A DNA stretch of 42,568 nt from a bacterium (lineage in GTDB: Bacteria > Patescibacteriota > Minisyncoccia > CAIUEV01): positions 1 through 42,568 of the forward strand of contig JAJYBC010000003.1 in assembly GCA_021779255.1 (NCBI GenBank), read 5' to 3'. Below, piece after piece: positions 1 to 10,557 of this stretch. Under the pieces are notes generated by a model that did no database searches, was not told where the DNA came from, and worked only from the letters and a program-made list of their open reading frames with translations. The translations under genes and the position numbers were made by a program. Every line of letters begins with the position of its first letter. The stretch's first letter is position 1.

Positions 1-39
1 CTTTCATTAATTTTACTTTTTCCTTATTAATGTACGCCT

Positions 40-1128
40 TTGACAGAAGAATCAACTCAGAAAAAGTTAGAAGAAATGAGGGGATTTTATTATAAATTAT
101 CAAAAACAATGAAATCAGAAAAAATCAAAATTTTAATAGTCGGTTTTGGATTAATTGGACAAGAAAGATTCAAGAGTATTACAAATTTAAAGAAAAAAGG
201 AAGAAATATAGAACTTATCGGCGTTTTTGATCCCTTTTTTAAAGATCAAGATAAGTTTATCAAAGAACATAAAATTAATTTTGTTGATAACTTAAAATCT
301 GGTTTCGAATTAAATCCTGACTGGGTTTTTGTGGCCACCCCTCATGACGATGCCGTAAAAATCACAAAAATAGCTTTGAAGAAAGACTTCAACGTTTTAG
401 TAGAGAAGCCTTTAGGCAGAAATTACAAAGAAGCTATGGAGGTTTTTAAATGTGTTGAAAGAAAAGATCAGCTTTGGGTAGGCTTCAACTATCGTTTTTT
501 TGAAGGAATAAATCAAGCCCTAAGAGATCTTCAAAAAGGAAAGTTTGGTAACTTAATCTCCATCAATATTTTAATGGGGCATGGGGGAAAACCGGAAGAT
601 AAACAAACTTGGAAATTAGATCCCATAAAAGCTGGTGGGGGATGTTTAATCGACCCAGGAATACATTTATTGGATATTTGCTCTTTAATATTTAATCATC
701 AAATCGAAATTCAGTCGGGACTTCAGTGGAAAGGCTTTTGGAAAACCGGCATCGAAGAAGAAACTCATTTTTTATTCAAATCCAAAAACGCTATTATAAA
801 TTTTCAAGTTTCGGTTGTTAAATGGAGAAGTACTTTTAGAATGGAAATAAACGGTGATAAAGGTTATGGAATTATTAACGGCAGAAATCGCAGCTACGGT
901 GAACAAAAATATATCACAGGGGAAAGATGGGGTTGGCAAAAAGGAGGTAAACAGGATGAATCAGAAAAGATTGTCTGCATTGCAGCCAATGAGGATTCTT
1001 TTGAGAAAGAAATTGATGCTTTACTTTTTGCGAAAAAGGCTAAGAATGAAATTAAACCTTGTTCCGGTAAAGAAGCGGTTGCTTTAATGAAACTGTTAGA
1101 TGATTGTCGAGAAATGCTAAAAAAATAA
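40..1128 (+). CDS. Gfo/Idh/MocA family oxidoreductase
   Basis: ORF (TTG start) with N-terminal Rossmann motif VGFGLIGQERF and EKPLGRNYKEA motif typical of the family. Confidence 0.88.
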   Translation: MTEESTQKKLEEMRGFYYKLSKTMKSEKIKILIVGFGLIGQERFKSITNLKKKGRNIELIGVFDPFFKDQDKFIKEHKINFVDNLKSGFELNPDWVFVATPHDDAVKITKIALKKDFNVLVEKPLGRNYKEAMEVFKCVERKDQLWVGFNYRFFEGINQALRDLQKGKFGNLISINILMGHGGKPEDKQTWKLDPIKAGGGCLIDPGIHLLDICSLIFNHQIEIQSGLQWKGFWKTGIEEETHFLFKSKNAIINFQVSVVKWRSTFRMEINGDKGYGIINGRNRSYGEQKYITGERWGWQKGGKQDESEKIVCIAANEDSFEKEIDALLFAKKAKNEIKPCSGKEAVALMKLLDDCREMLKK

Positions 1129-1145
1129 TTTAATTCTTACAATTT

Positions 1146-1937
1146 ATGAAAATTAAAAATCATAAAACGATTCTCATTACTGGTGGAACAGGAGGTATCG
1201 GAAGCGAAATTGTAAAATATTTATTGAGAAAATCAAGTTATAGAGTAATTGTTTGTGGAAGAGATTTAAAAAAGTTTAAAATCCTAGAGAACTTAGCCGA
1301 TAAAGAAAAAGGACAACTTACCTTTTTAAAAATTGATTTTTCAAATCCAAAGTCTATTCAAAAGGCGCTTGGAAAAATCAAAAATGTAGATATATTAATA
1401 AATGCAGCCGCTGTGTTGTGGCCAGTTAAACCTTTTGTAAAAACAGACTTACAAGAGATCGAGAAATCTTTAAGAATTTCTTTTTGGGGAATCATTTACA
1501 CTTGCTATTACCTGCTTCCGATCTTAAAAAAGTCTAAAAACGCTAAGATAATTAATTTCAGTGGCGGAGGAGGAGCTAATGGTAGAAAAGATCATATGGC
1601 TTATGGTCTTTCTAAAACAGCTTTGATCAGATTTACCGAAAATCTAGCTATGGAAAATCCAGAGATAGATATAAATATTATCGCTCCTGGAGCTCACAAA
1701 ACGAACATATGGTGTGATGAAAAATGTGAATCTGAACCGAAAAAATGGGGAAACATGCAGGAATTACTTGATTTTATTGATTTTTTGATAAGTAAAAAAT
1801 CAAACGGCATATCAGGTAAATTTCTCAACTACAGAGATGATTGGAAAAATGGAAGCTTCACCAAAAAAGCAAAAAAAGATAGTGATTTTTTAACTTTAAG
1901 AAGAATTGATGATTTTCAATTTACTAAGATTAAATAA
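1146..1937 (+). CDS. SDR family oxidoreductase
   Basis: TGGTGGIGSEI cofactor motif, NAAA motif, YGLSKTAL (YxxxK) active site. Confidence 0.9.
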   Translation: MKIKNHKTILITGGTGGIGSEIVKYLLRKSSYRVIVCGRDLKKFKILENLADKEKGQLTFLKIDFSNPKSIQKALGKIKNVDILINAAAVLWPVKPFVKTDLQEIEKSLRISFWGIIYTCYYLLPILKKSKNAKIINFSGGGGANGRKDHMAYGLSKTALIRFTENLAMENPEIDINIIAPGAHKTNIWCDEKCESEPKKWGNMQELLDFIDFLISKKSNGISGKFLNYRDDWKNGSFTKKAKKDSDFLTLRRIDDFQFTKIK

Positions 1938-1960
1938 TTTTATTTCAATAATAAATTAAA

Positions 1961-2701
1961 ATGTTTTTAAAAAAAACTAGAAAAACAGTCACTTCTTGGC
2001 CAAAAAAAATTCCCGAAATAACTTCTGAGCAAAAAGTAATCAATGATGATTGGCAGAAGTATTTTCATAAAATAAATAAAAAAAAATTTTCAAACATAGT
2101 TGATTGGGGACATAAATATATTATTAAAAATTCACCTACAATATTTACTCACACTCTTGAAATCGGTCCTGGACTAGGAGAACACTTGAAATATGAAAAA
2201 TTGTCTGAAAAACAAAAAAATAACTACATAGGAATAGAATTAAGAGAAAATATGGCAAAAGAAATTAAAAAAAATTATCCCTTTGTTAAAATTTTAGTAG
2301 GAGATTGTCAAAAAAATATTGATTATCCAAATAACTATTTCGACAGAATAATAGCAATTCATCTTCTTGAACATTTGCCAAACTTACCGATGTTTTTAAC
2401 ACAAGCCCATAGACTACTTTCAGATCGAGGAACTTTACAAATTATTATTCCATGCGAGGGTGGTCTTGGTTATACTATTGGAAGAAACTTAACGACAAAA
2501 AAAATGTTTGAGAAAAGATATAAAGTCCCTTATAAAGATTTTATAGACTATGAACATGTTAACAAAGCGAAAGAGATACTAGCAGAAATTGAAAAATATT
2601 TTATAGTCAAAAACAGAAAATTTTATCCACTTAAAATTCCTATTATTGCTACTAATCTAATTATTGGGTTAACACTGTCAAAAAAAATGCTCAATTCCTA
2701 A
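1961..2701 (+). CDS. class I SAM-dependent methyltransferase
   Basis: LEIGPGLGEHL motif I, LLEHLPNLPMFLTQAHRLLSDRGTLQIIIP. Confidence 0.8.
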   Translation: MFLKKTRKTVTSWPKKIPEITSEQKVINDDWQKYFHKINKKKFSNIVDWGHKYIIKNSPTIFTHTLEIGPGLGEHLKYEKLSEKQKNNYIGIELRENMAKEIKKNYPFVKILVGDCQKNIDYPNNYFDRIIAIHLLEHLPNLPMFLTQAHRLLSDRGTLQIIIPCEGGLGYTIGRNLTTKKMFEKRYKVPYKDFIDYEHVNKAKEILAEIEKYFIVKNRKFYPLKIPIIATNLIIGLTLSKKMLNS

Positions 2702-2764
2702 TGTTAGTATTATTTAAAATTTTTTGTTATATAAAATATTTGTTTTTAAATTTATTATTAGAGT

Positions 2765-4537
2765 ATGAATAAAATTTTAAGTAAAAGAGAAAGTAATAAC
2801 AGTTTATCCCTAAAAACAAATTTTTTAGGCTTCCCAGTTTGGCTTTGGATGATTTTTTTATTTTTAGCCCTTATCAAATTATGGCTGGTAAGCGAACAAT
2901 CGCTAACAGCTTATGGAGACGCCGGTCATGACGACAAGTTATTTATCAATTTAGCTAATAATATTTTATCATTTCAATGGCTTGGGGAATATAGTCAAAT
3001 GACTCTCATGAAAGGCCCTTTTTATCCTATGTGGATTGCTTTTAGTCACTTTTTAGGAATCCCCCTTTTAGTCTCTCAACATTTTTTATATATTGATGCC
3101 TGTCTTTTACTTATCATAAGTTTAAGATCATTTTTATCATCAAAACCATTTTTTACTATCTTTTCTTACGCAATCATTCTTTTCAATCCTGCCAGTTACG
3201 CAGACGGAATATCTAATAGGGTAATCCGAGAGGGAATTTATTCTTCATTAACTTTATTAGTCATTGCCTTCGCTTTTGGTTTGTTTCTGAGGTTTCTCTC
3301 AAAAGAGAAAAATACCTATTTATGGTCAATTGGACTTGGTATTTCTTTATCTTGTTTCTGGCTAACTCGAGAAGAGGGTATTTGGATAGTTCCATTACTC
3401 ATAATAATTTTTATATATTTATTAATAATAATATTCATAAAATACAGAAAGAAAGAAAAAGGAATAGTATCAGATTTAATAATAATCTTCTTACCTTTTT
3501 TTATCTTGGGATCCTCTCTCTCAATAGTTTCTCTTGTCAATTATATGCACTATGGAATTCTCAATACTGTTGAATTTAAAAACAAAGATTTTTTAAGAGC
3601 GTATGGGTCTTTAACTAGAATAGAAAATTCAAATTGGAAACAGTACGTACCTGTCTTAAAAAAAACTAGAATGATGGCATACGAGGTAAGCCCAAAATTT
3701 GCCGAATTGGAACCATATCTTGAAGGTGATTTGGGAAGTGGTTGGGCTAGCAATGCACAAAAGAATCCCCAAACTCGTAATATCGACCCTTCCGAAATTG
3801 CTGGGGGATGGTTTATGTGGGCCTTTAGAGATGCGGTTGCTTTGGCAGGACACTATAAAAATGGAAAAGAAACCATGAATTTCTATAAACAAATGGCTGG
3901 TGAAATAGATAGTGCTTGCGATAATGGAAAACTTGACTGCCTAAGCAACAACCAGTCAATGACACCTCACTGGCGCAATGAGTATTTTAGCCAATTAGTT
4001 CCTTGCTATGTGGACACCGCTAAACGAACTTTTTTCTTCAGTAATATGAGGTCTGTGTCTAGTCCTAGTGCGGGAGAAAAATCTTCCCTAAGATTATTTC
4101 AAAATATAACGAATGAGCCTATTGAATTAGTTGTAGACCAACAATCGTTAGACTTACTTAAAGAAAAAGCCTCTAAAAATATTAACAATGACAAATCACC
4201 TAATTTTAAAATAAAAATTCTTGGATTTATTAAGAATTTATACACTTATACATTTTCACCATTTTTGATTATATCTATTGTTATATTATTTTATAAAATA
4301 TTTACAAGAAGAATGAAAGATAATGATTTGACCCTGATTATATTGTCATTTGCTCTTATCTTGATTGTAATCTTACGAATATTAATAATAACTCTCATCG
4401 TCGTGACTTCTTTTCCTGCCGTGGATATTCTTTATACTTCTCCTCTCTACCCCCCTCTCTTAATCTTTTTGTTATTACCACTTCTTTTTGATTTACAAAG
4501 AAAATCCACTAAAAAAGACGAGAGTCTCTCATATTAA
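2765..4537 (+). CDS. polytopic membrane protein, probable lipid-linked-sugar (GT39/ArnT-like) glycosyltransferase
   Basis: 590 aa, many hydrophobic segments, N-terminal loop with GDAGHDD-type acidic motif; located in polysaccharide locus. Confidence 0.55.
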   Translation: MNKILSKRESNNSLSLKTNFLGFPVWLWMIFLFLALIKLWLVSEQSLTAYGDAGHDDKLFINLANNILSFQWLGEYSQMTLMKGPFYPMWIAFSHFLGIPLLVSQHFLYIDACLLLIISLRSFLSSKPFFTIFSYAIILFNPASYADGISNRVIREGIYSSLTLLVIAFAFGLFLRFLSKEKNTYLWSIGLGISLSCFWLTREEGIWIVPLLIIIFIYLLIIIFIKYRKKEKGIVSDLIIIFLPFFILGSSLSIVSLVNYMHYGILNTVEFKNKDFLRAYGSLTRIENSNWKQYVPVLKKTRMMAYEVSPKFAELEPYLEGDLGSGWASNAQKNPQTRNIDPSEIAGGWFMWAFRDAVALAGHYKNGKETMNFYKQMAGEIDSACDNGKLDCLSNNQSMTPHWRNEYFSQLVPCYVDTAKRTFFFSNMRSVSSPSAGEKSSLRLFQNITNEPIELVVDQQSLDLLKEKASKNINNDKSPNFKIKILGFIKNLYTYTFSPFLIISIVILFYKIFTRRMKDNDLTLIILSFALILIVILRILIITLIVVTSFPAVDILYTSPLYPPLLIFLLLPLLFDLQRKSTKKDESLSY

Positions 4538-4590
4538 AGACTTTTTTAAACAAAAAAACAATAGTCATAATTTTTAGTTTTCAGATATAT

Positions 4591-5961
4591 TCATCTATTG
4601 TAATCAAATATTCTTTTTAGCAGAGCTGCTAGTCCTCTCTTTTTAAGAATTGTGGCGGACATCTTTAAAAAATAAACTATGTTTTTATTTTTAATAATAT
4701 TAACATTATCTGCATTTTTTTCTATCTTTTTTGATTCAAAAAGTAATTTTCTATCAGGGGAAATTTCCCCTGATTTTATAAATTTTGCTAAATCTTTTGT
4801 GATTACATCCCAGTAAAATTCTTTTTTTATTTTTCGGATATTGTTTTTTAACTGATCAATTTTATACCTTTGGTTGTATAATTCATCAATGTTTTTAACA
4901 ATTTCATTTTGCGTATTTTCGTTAAGCAATATTGCAGCTTCATTTTTTGCTAAATATTCTGTCGCTTCATCTCCGCCCGTTGAAATAATAGGTACTTCGC
5001 CCCAAATAAAATCTATTATCCGCGTTCTCCATGAATAAATCGTTTCCCTTGTTTTGTGATGCAAGTTTATTACAATATCAGCTTCGAGATACCAATTATT
5101 TCTTTCTTCGTATGGTATCCAATCCACAAAAAAGATATTTTTATTGAGCATTTTTTCTTTTTTTGCAAACTCACAGGCAAAATCATATTGTTGCATAAAA
5201 TCTTTTTCAGTTACGAAGGGATTTTTTCCTCCCAAAATAACCAATTTTATATCTGAATGAATAGAAGACAATTTTTTTACCGCATTTAAAAGCGGTTTTA
5301 TATCAAACCAAGGATAAAGTCCCCCAAACCAAAGTATCATAAAATCTTCTTTCTTCATTAGGACTTCTTTACAAACTTTTTTCGTATGCAGCAACGGTTG
5401 TTCATGAATCCCATAAGGAACAACATCCAATATCTTCGTATCAAATGTTTTTGGATTTATTCTTCCCATTACACTTAAAGCTCCCATGTAAAAATGATAT
5501 TGGGCTTCACTCGCACAAAGAAAATAATCTCCTCGAGGAAATGCCTTATTCCAACGCACTAAATCATTTAAGTATTGATCATGTTCAACAATCAGTCCTT
5601 TTATTTTACGAGCTAGCACTTCAATATATATAGGAACATAAAGATCGATAATAAGTTGTTTTTCTTTACCAACATTGTTTGCCACAAATTCCATAAGGTC
5701 ACCATGCGAATAAGGTATATAGACAGAATCATAACAAGAAACAAGTTCTACAAGATTACTAAAACTCCAATAGCATATTTTTACTCCCGATTTGTGATTT
5801 TTCTTATTAAGCTTATATCTCTCAGAGATAGCAATCGTTACATCTATTCCATTTTTTTTTAAACCTTGTGCTAACCCCCAAGATCTTAGTCCACCGCCTT
5901 CAACTATTGAATTCTTCGAAATAGGCACTGGACCTACAGAAATTATGAGAAGTTTTTTCAT
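4591..5961 (-). CDS. glycosyltransferase family 1/4-like protein
   Basis: ORF 4591..6009; start probably the internal Met at about 5961 (MKKLLIISVGPVPISKNS). GT-B features: ILWFGGLYPWFDIKPLLNAV, LGGKNPF, EADIVINLHH. Overlap with the upstream gene supports the shorter start. Confidence 0.75.
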   Translation of the reverse strand: MKKLLIISVGPVPISKNSIVEGGGLRSWGLAQGLKKNGIDVTIAISERYKLNKKNHKSGVKICYWSFSNLVELVSCYDSVYIPYSHGDLMEFVANNVGKEKQLIIDLYVPIYIEVLARKIKGLIVEHDQYLNDLVRWNKAFPRGDYFLCASEAQYHFYMGALSVMGRINPKTFDTKILDVVPYGIHEQPLLHTKKVCKEVLMKKEDFMILWFGGLYPWFDIKPLLNAVKKLSSIHSDIKLVILGGKNPFVTEKDFMQQYDFACEFAKKEKMLNKNIFFVDWIPYEERNNWYLEADIVINLHHKTRETIYSWRTRIIDFIWGEVPIISTGGDEATEYLAKNEAAILLNENTQNEIVKNIDELYNQRYKIDQLKNNIRKIKKEFYWDVITKDLAKFIKSGEISPDRKLLFESKKIEKNADNVNIIKNKNIVYFLKMSATILKKRGLAALLKRIFDYNR

Positions 5962-5981
5962 TTTTTTTGCAATAAAATTTT

Positions 5982-6920
5982 TTATGTTAATTTTCCTATC
6001 CACTCCCAAGTTTTTTTGATTCCTTGCTCTAAAGTTATTTTAGGTCCAAAGCCTAATTCTTCCTGAATTCTGGCAACATCCAGCACAATGCTTCTGACGT
6101 CCGCTTTTCTTTGTGATAATCTATTGGTTTTTATTCTTTTTCGAGTGATTTTTTTAATCGTCTCTATCAATTCATTGATAGAGACTCCTTCGCCACTGCC
6201 AATATTGTAAACTCGATATTTATTTTTGGATCTAAAAGACAAATTGACCAGATTATCGATTGCATCATCAACAAAAATATAATCTCGGATGTTTTGACCA
6301 TCACCAAAAATACTGATTGGCTGGTTGTTTTTAATTAAATTAAGAAAAATAGGAATAATTCCTTGGTTGCCTATCACATTTTGATGTGGTCCGTAAGGAT
6401 TGGAAATACGGGCAATTAGATAGTCTAGACCTTTTGCGATTCGATAATATTCCAAATATTTTTCAATGGCCATTTTAGAAATGGCATAAGGAGAAATAGG
6501 ACAAAGAGCATCTTCTTCGCTATATTTTTTCTTTTTTTGATCACCATAAATCGCTCCGCCTGAGGACGGATAAATAATTTTTTTAACTTTAGCTTTTACA
6601 CATTCTTCAAGAAGGTTAATTGTCCCTCGGAGATTAGTGTCAATATCAATCAGGGGATCGCTCATAGAAGATCCGGGGGTCGTAAAAGAGACAAAATGAA
6701 AGACATAATCAATTCCTTGAAGAGCTTTTCTTAAATCGTCTTTATTGAGAAAATTACCTTGAAAAATCTCTATTTTTTTTCTAACCAATTCCAAATTTTG
6801 AGAGGCTCCATCTTTAAACAAATCGAAAGCCCTAACCTCGTTCTTTTTATCTTTAAGTAAAGCAAAGACCAGATTACTTCCCAAAAATCCGTCCGCTCCC
6901 AAAATTAAAATTTTTTTCAT
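5982..6920 (-). CDS. NAD-dependent epimerase/dehydratase (UDP-glucose 4-epimerase-like)
   Basis: ILGADGFLGSNL, YPSSGGAIYG, YAISKMAIEKY (YxxxK), GDGQNIRDYIFVDD. Confidence 0.9.
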   Translation of the reverse strand: MKKILILGADGFLGSNLVFALLKDKKNEVRAFDLFKDGASQNLELVRKKIEIFQGNFLNKDDLRKALQGIDYVFHFVSFTTPGSSMSDPLIDIDTNLRGTINLLEECVKAKVKKIIYPSSGGAIYGDQKKKKYSEEDALCPISPYAISKMAIEKYLEYYRIAKGLDYLIARISNPYGPHQNVIGNQGIIPIFLNLIKNNQPISIFGDGQNIRDYIFVDDAIDNLVNLSFRSKNKYRVYNIGSGEGVSINELIETIKKITRKRIKTNRLSQRKADVRSIVLDVARIQEELGFGPKITLEQGIKKTWEWIGKLT

Positions 6921-9106
6921 AATGATACTTTTTTTATAATTTTTAGTAATTCCCTAGATGCTTTTTCAACATCATGTCTTTCTAGGACCTTTTTAGCAGC
7001 ATTACCCCCTAATTTTTGAACGATATTTTTGTTTTGAGCAAGAAAAATTATTTTTTCAGCTACTTTCTCTACGTCAAGATATGGTATTACAAACCCACAA
7101 TCTTGTCCAACAAATTCAGGCATTCCTCCAGCAAGATCAAAACAAATAATGGGTTTTTTAAATAAAGCCGCCTGAAGACAAACAAGTGGGTAAGGATCTT
7201 CTCTAGAAGAAAGCAAAAATACATCTATCAAATAAAAATAATCAACCTTGTACTCAACAAAAAATATTTTATTTTTTAATTTCATCTTTTTTATGTCCTG
7301 TAAAACCCTTTCGAACTCTGCGTTATCGGTTCCTCCAATCCAAAGAAAAACAATAGGTAAATCAGATTTTTGTTTTACTAAATACGCAATTTGAGGATAA
7401 AGATCTAACCCCTTACGCCATTCAAGCGTTCCAGAAGCACCAACAACGAAAGCATTCTTTGGTATATCGAGGTCTCTTTCTAGACTGTCTCTACTACAAA
7501 AATTCTGGTTCTTTAAAAATTCGGATGTAGGTATATAGTCATGAACCAAAGCTATTTTGTCCTTAGCTATTTTATGATTATTTCTAAGATTTTCCACAAC
7601 AGATTGTGAGCTACCGATATAAAGATCCACAAGTTTTGACACTCTCGTGAACATTGTTTTGTCGCAAAAATAATTTATAGTGTTCGCTAACTCGTGTATA
7701 TAGTTAATTACTGGTAAATCTAAAAATTTTTTTATTTCCAGTATTGTTTTGCAACTTGCGACAGAATTTGCAAAAATTAAATCAAAATTTTGCTTAAGTA
7801 ATAACTTTATAAGATAATTTTTACCAACTACTTTTCTTAAACCGAGATACTTTATCAAATAATAGATTGGTCTAGGATAAATTGAATTCTGCTTATTTAT
7901 TAAATGCATATCTTTCATACAATAAGTTGGTGCTATATCTTCAAACTCATTTTTAATTTCTCCACCATCTTGAAGTAAAATTGAGAATTTTATATTCGTA
8001 TTTGCTTTCAGCCAACGTAAAAAATATAAAAGTACAATAGGTGCACCCGACTTTGAGGCATCGTGGCTAATAAAAAGAATTTTTCTTGATTGGTTAAAAT
8101 TTTCTTGTTTTACAAATATATTTTTTATTTTTAGAAATTTATCCCTAATTCTCCAAAAAATAGACAACTTCATTCTTCTAATTTCTTTATTTTTGTCTTT
8201 CAAATTTTTATCGAGGTTAGCAATCTCTTTGTTTTTTAAATGAATAACTTCTTTCAAATTTTTATCGAGGTTAGCAATCTCTTTGTTTTTTAAATGAATA
8301 ACTTCTTTCAAATTTTTATCGAGGTTAGCAATCTCTTTGTTTTTTAAATGAATAACTTCTTTCAAATTTTTATCGAGGTTAGCAATCTCTTTGTTTTTTA
8401 AATGAAGAGCATCCAACTCAATATTCAATTGATAATTTTTTCCATCTTCACTTAAAAAAGCGTATTTTCTTTGCATTTCGGATTCGCCTTTAAGTAAATT
8501 TTCATATTTTTTATTGTCCAACAAAATAACGCCCAGTCCAAAAGAATGATGGAACTCGACAGATTTATATTTCTTTTTTAACTCTTCCCAAAATTTATAA
8601 ACCCCAAAATCGTTTTCACTAACAAAAACATCATGGAACATAATTACTCCATCTTTTTTAACTTTTGGCAACCAACTTTCAAAATCGTGTTTAACGGCTT
8701 CATAGGTGTGAAGGCCATCAATATGAAGCAGATCGATTGATTGATCGGCAAAATCCGTCAAAGCTTTGTCGAAAGTTTTTCGGACTAAATTGATTTTTAA
8801 ATCCGGATAATATTTTTGTTGAATTTTTTTTACTCCTTCAAAAACTTCTTCGCCATAAAAACCAGCGTGTTTTTCGCCCTGCCAAGTGTCGACAGCAGAA
8901 ATTTCCGAGTTTATTTCTCCGTCCTTGACCGCTTGAGCAAAAGACCAAAGGGAAGTGCCCTTGTGAGTGCCAAGTTCAACAATAACTTCGGGCTTAAAAT
9001 TCCGCACAAAGTCATAAGCAAAATTCTTATGACCTGACCATGGCCAGCCAGTGTCGGCAAAGATTTCTTCGTATTCAAATTTTGGATCGTGGTATTGAAA
9101 AGACAT
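6917..9106 (-). CDS. fusion protein: N-terminal class I methyltransferase (cephalosporin-hydroxylase/Methyltransf_24 type), coiled-coil repeat linker, C-terminal GT4-like glycosyltransferase
   Basis: N-term VIVELGTHKGTSLWSFAQ...LLHIDGLHTYEAVKHDFESWLPKVKKDGVIMFHD; 4x HLKNKEIANLDKNLKEVI; C-term GASGTLEWRKGLDLYP..FLWIGG..SSREDPYPLVCLQA. Confidence 0.85.
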   Translation of the reverse strand: MSFQYHDPKFEYEEIFADTGWPWSGHKNFAYDFVRNFKPEVIVELGTHKGTSLWSFAQAVKDGEINSEISAVDTWQGEKHAGFYGEEVFEGVKKIQQKYYPDLKINLVRKTFDKALTDFADQSIDLLHIDGLHTYEAVKHDFESWLPKVKKDGVIMFHDVFVSENDFGVYKFWEELKKKYKSVEFHHSFGLGVILLDNKKYENLLKGESEMQRKYAFLSEDGKNYQLNIELDALHLKNKEIANLDKNLKEVIHLKNKEIANLDKNLKEVIHLKNKEIANLDKNLKEVIHLKNKEIANLDKNLKDKNKEIRRMKLSIFWRIRDKFLKIKNIFVKQENFNQSRKILFISHDASKSGAPIVLLYFLRWLKANTNIKFSILLQDGGEIKNEFEDIAPTYCMKDMHLINKQNSIYPRPIYYLIKYLGLRKVVGKNYLIKLLLKQNFDLIFANSVASCKTILEIKKFLDLPVINYIHELANTINYFCDKTMFTRVSKLVDLYIGSSQSVVENLRNNHKIAKDKIALVHDYIPTSEFLKNQNFCSRDSLERDLDIPKNAFVVGASGTLEWRKGLDLYPQIAYLVKQKSDLPIVFLWIGGTDNAEFERVLQDIKKMKLKNKIFFVEYKVDYFYLIDVFLLSSREDPYPLVCLQAALFKKPIICFDLAGGMPEFVGQDCGFVIPYLDVEKVAEKIIFLAQNKNIVQKLGGNAAKKVLERHDVEKASRELLKIIKKVSL
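8201..8406. repeat. 54-bp perfect tandem repeat, about 3.8 copies, in frame (18 aa unit)
   Basis: unit caaatttttatcgaggttagcaatctctttgttttttaaatgaataacttcttt starts at 8201, 8255, 8309, 8363. Confidence 0.95.
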
Positions 9107-9123
9107 GTCTTTATTCTAGCTTA

Positions 9124-10545
9124 TTAATTTGAAATCTCCCAATAACCGCCCTTGTCGGGGCCAATGCGTTTTAGAAGGTTTTTTTGCTTGAGTTTTTCAA
9201 TATTGTTCCTAATATTTTTTTCATTTATTCCAATTTTCTCGCTCAATTTCCTCTGGGTTATCAGCGGATTTTTTCTTATTTGCTCAATAATTTTTTTTTG
9301 ACTCGTTGATAATTTTTCTAGGTCTTTTTCTAGGTCTTTTTCTAGGTCTTTTTCTAGGTCTTTTTCTAGGTCTTTTTCTAGGTCTTTTTCTAGGACACTG
9401 TGAACAATCACATCAAAACCGCTTGAATTTTCATTTATTTCCGGTTCCGGTAATCCGTATTCTTTGATTTGGTCAATTGCTCTTTTAACGCCACTTCCGT
9501 ATCTTTCAATCAAACCGCAATCACGAAAAATTTCGGCAACAGATTTGTTTCTAGGAAAAGATTTTTTATTACCTCTTTTTATATCTTCCATCGTTAATTC
9601 TTGAGGAATTTCTCCAACATTCCAAAAGATGATTTTATCAGGATAAATTTTAAATTGCGAATGAGTGCCTTCTCTGTAATCTCGATGAACAACTGCATTT
9701 ATGATAATTTCTCGCAAAGCTTCAATCGGATATTGCCAACGCTCCTCTCTTCTGGGATTACCGGTGAAAATATATTCCTTCAGAATATAGCTTTTAATAA
9801 AGTCTAGAACCTCTTCGACTTCCGTGACCAAGTCATTTCTTATCACTTTACTCTTTTTGATAATTGTATCCGTTTGAAATAGTCCAATTTGAATGTCAGT
9901 TTGACGAAGAGGATTTTTTGAAAAAAGAAGTAAACTGGCAAAAGTAGGATATTCCTTGCCTTTTTCCTCGACAATTAAAGAATATTTTCGTAAAAAACTT
10001 AAGTTATCCCCCAATTTTGTTTCTAGATTTTCTTCAATCAAATTTTTTATTTTGAATATTTTCTCTTGGTCAAGATCGTTCAATTTAGAATCTTTATCGG
10101 GATAAAAATCCCAACTAGAATTTTTTGTTTTTAAATATATATCAGCAACTTCCTGCAAAGATAAAATATGATTACTATTATTTTTTCTTATAAAATAACG
10201 ATTTTTAAAAGAAACTGGTTTTAAAGGAAACTCCATAATTTCCAAAATCGCTATTTTTCTATTATTTAAGTTGGATATTTCAATTTCTACATTTAGTCTC
10301 GGATAGGTTTTATTTTTTATTTCATTCAACCATTTTTGGACGCTTTCTCTGCTTATTTTTATACCAATTATTTTTCCCTTATTATTTACTCCCAAAATAA
10401 TTTTTCCGCCTTTACGATTAGCAAAAGCCACCAGTGTTTCAATCACTTCGTCACAAAAACTTTCCTTAAATTCTATATTATAGCCCTCACCTTGGCTTAT
10501 TAAGAATAACAGTTCTTTTTTCAATTCCTCGTCTATTTTTTTCAT
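9124..10545 (-). CDS. AlbA_2 (Schlafen-like) DNA-binding / HATPase_c_4 putative transcriptional regulator with C-terminal HTH
   Basis: FKESFCDEVIETLVAFANRKGGKIILGVNNKGKIIG; EALREIIINAVVHRDY; NPLITQRKLSEKIGINEKNIRNNIEKLKQKN. Confidence 0.88.
   Translation of the reverse strand: MKKIDEELKKELLFLISQGEGYNIEFKESFCDEVIETLVAFANRKGGKIILGVNNKGKIIGIKISRESVQKWLNEIKNKTYPRLNVEIEISNLNNRKIAILEIMEFPLKPVSFKNRYFIRKNNSNHILSLQEVADIYLKTKNSSWDFYPDKDSKLNDLDQEKIFKIKNLIEENLETKLGDNLSFLRKYSLIVEEKGKEYPTFASLLLFSKNPLRQTDIQIGLFQTDTIIKKSKVIRNDLVTEVEEVLDFIKSYILKEYIFTGNPRREERWQYPIEALREIIINAVVHRDYREGTHSQFKIYPDKIIFWNVGEIPQELTMEDIKRGNKKSFPRNKSVAEIFRDCGLIERYGSGVKRAIDQIKEYGLPEPEINENSSGFDVIVHSVLEKDLEKDLEKDLEKDLEKDLEKDLEKLSTSQKKIIEQIRKNPLITQRKLSEKIGINEKNIRNNIEKLKQKNLLKRIGPDKGGYWEISN
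9313..9394. repeat. 12-bp tandem repeat encoding (DLEK)n
   Basis: tttttctaggtc repeated 6 times plus a partial copy, inside the AlbA_2 ORF between the ATPase-like and HTH parts. Confidence 0.95.
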
Positions 10546-10557
10546 AAATAAATTTTA

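Noticed and set aside
8201-8406. Possible CRISPR-like direct repeats
   Set aside because: Units are head-to-tail with no spacers and encode an in-frame coiled coil.
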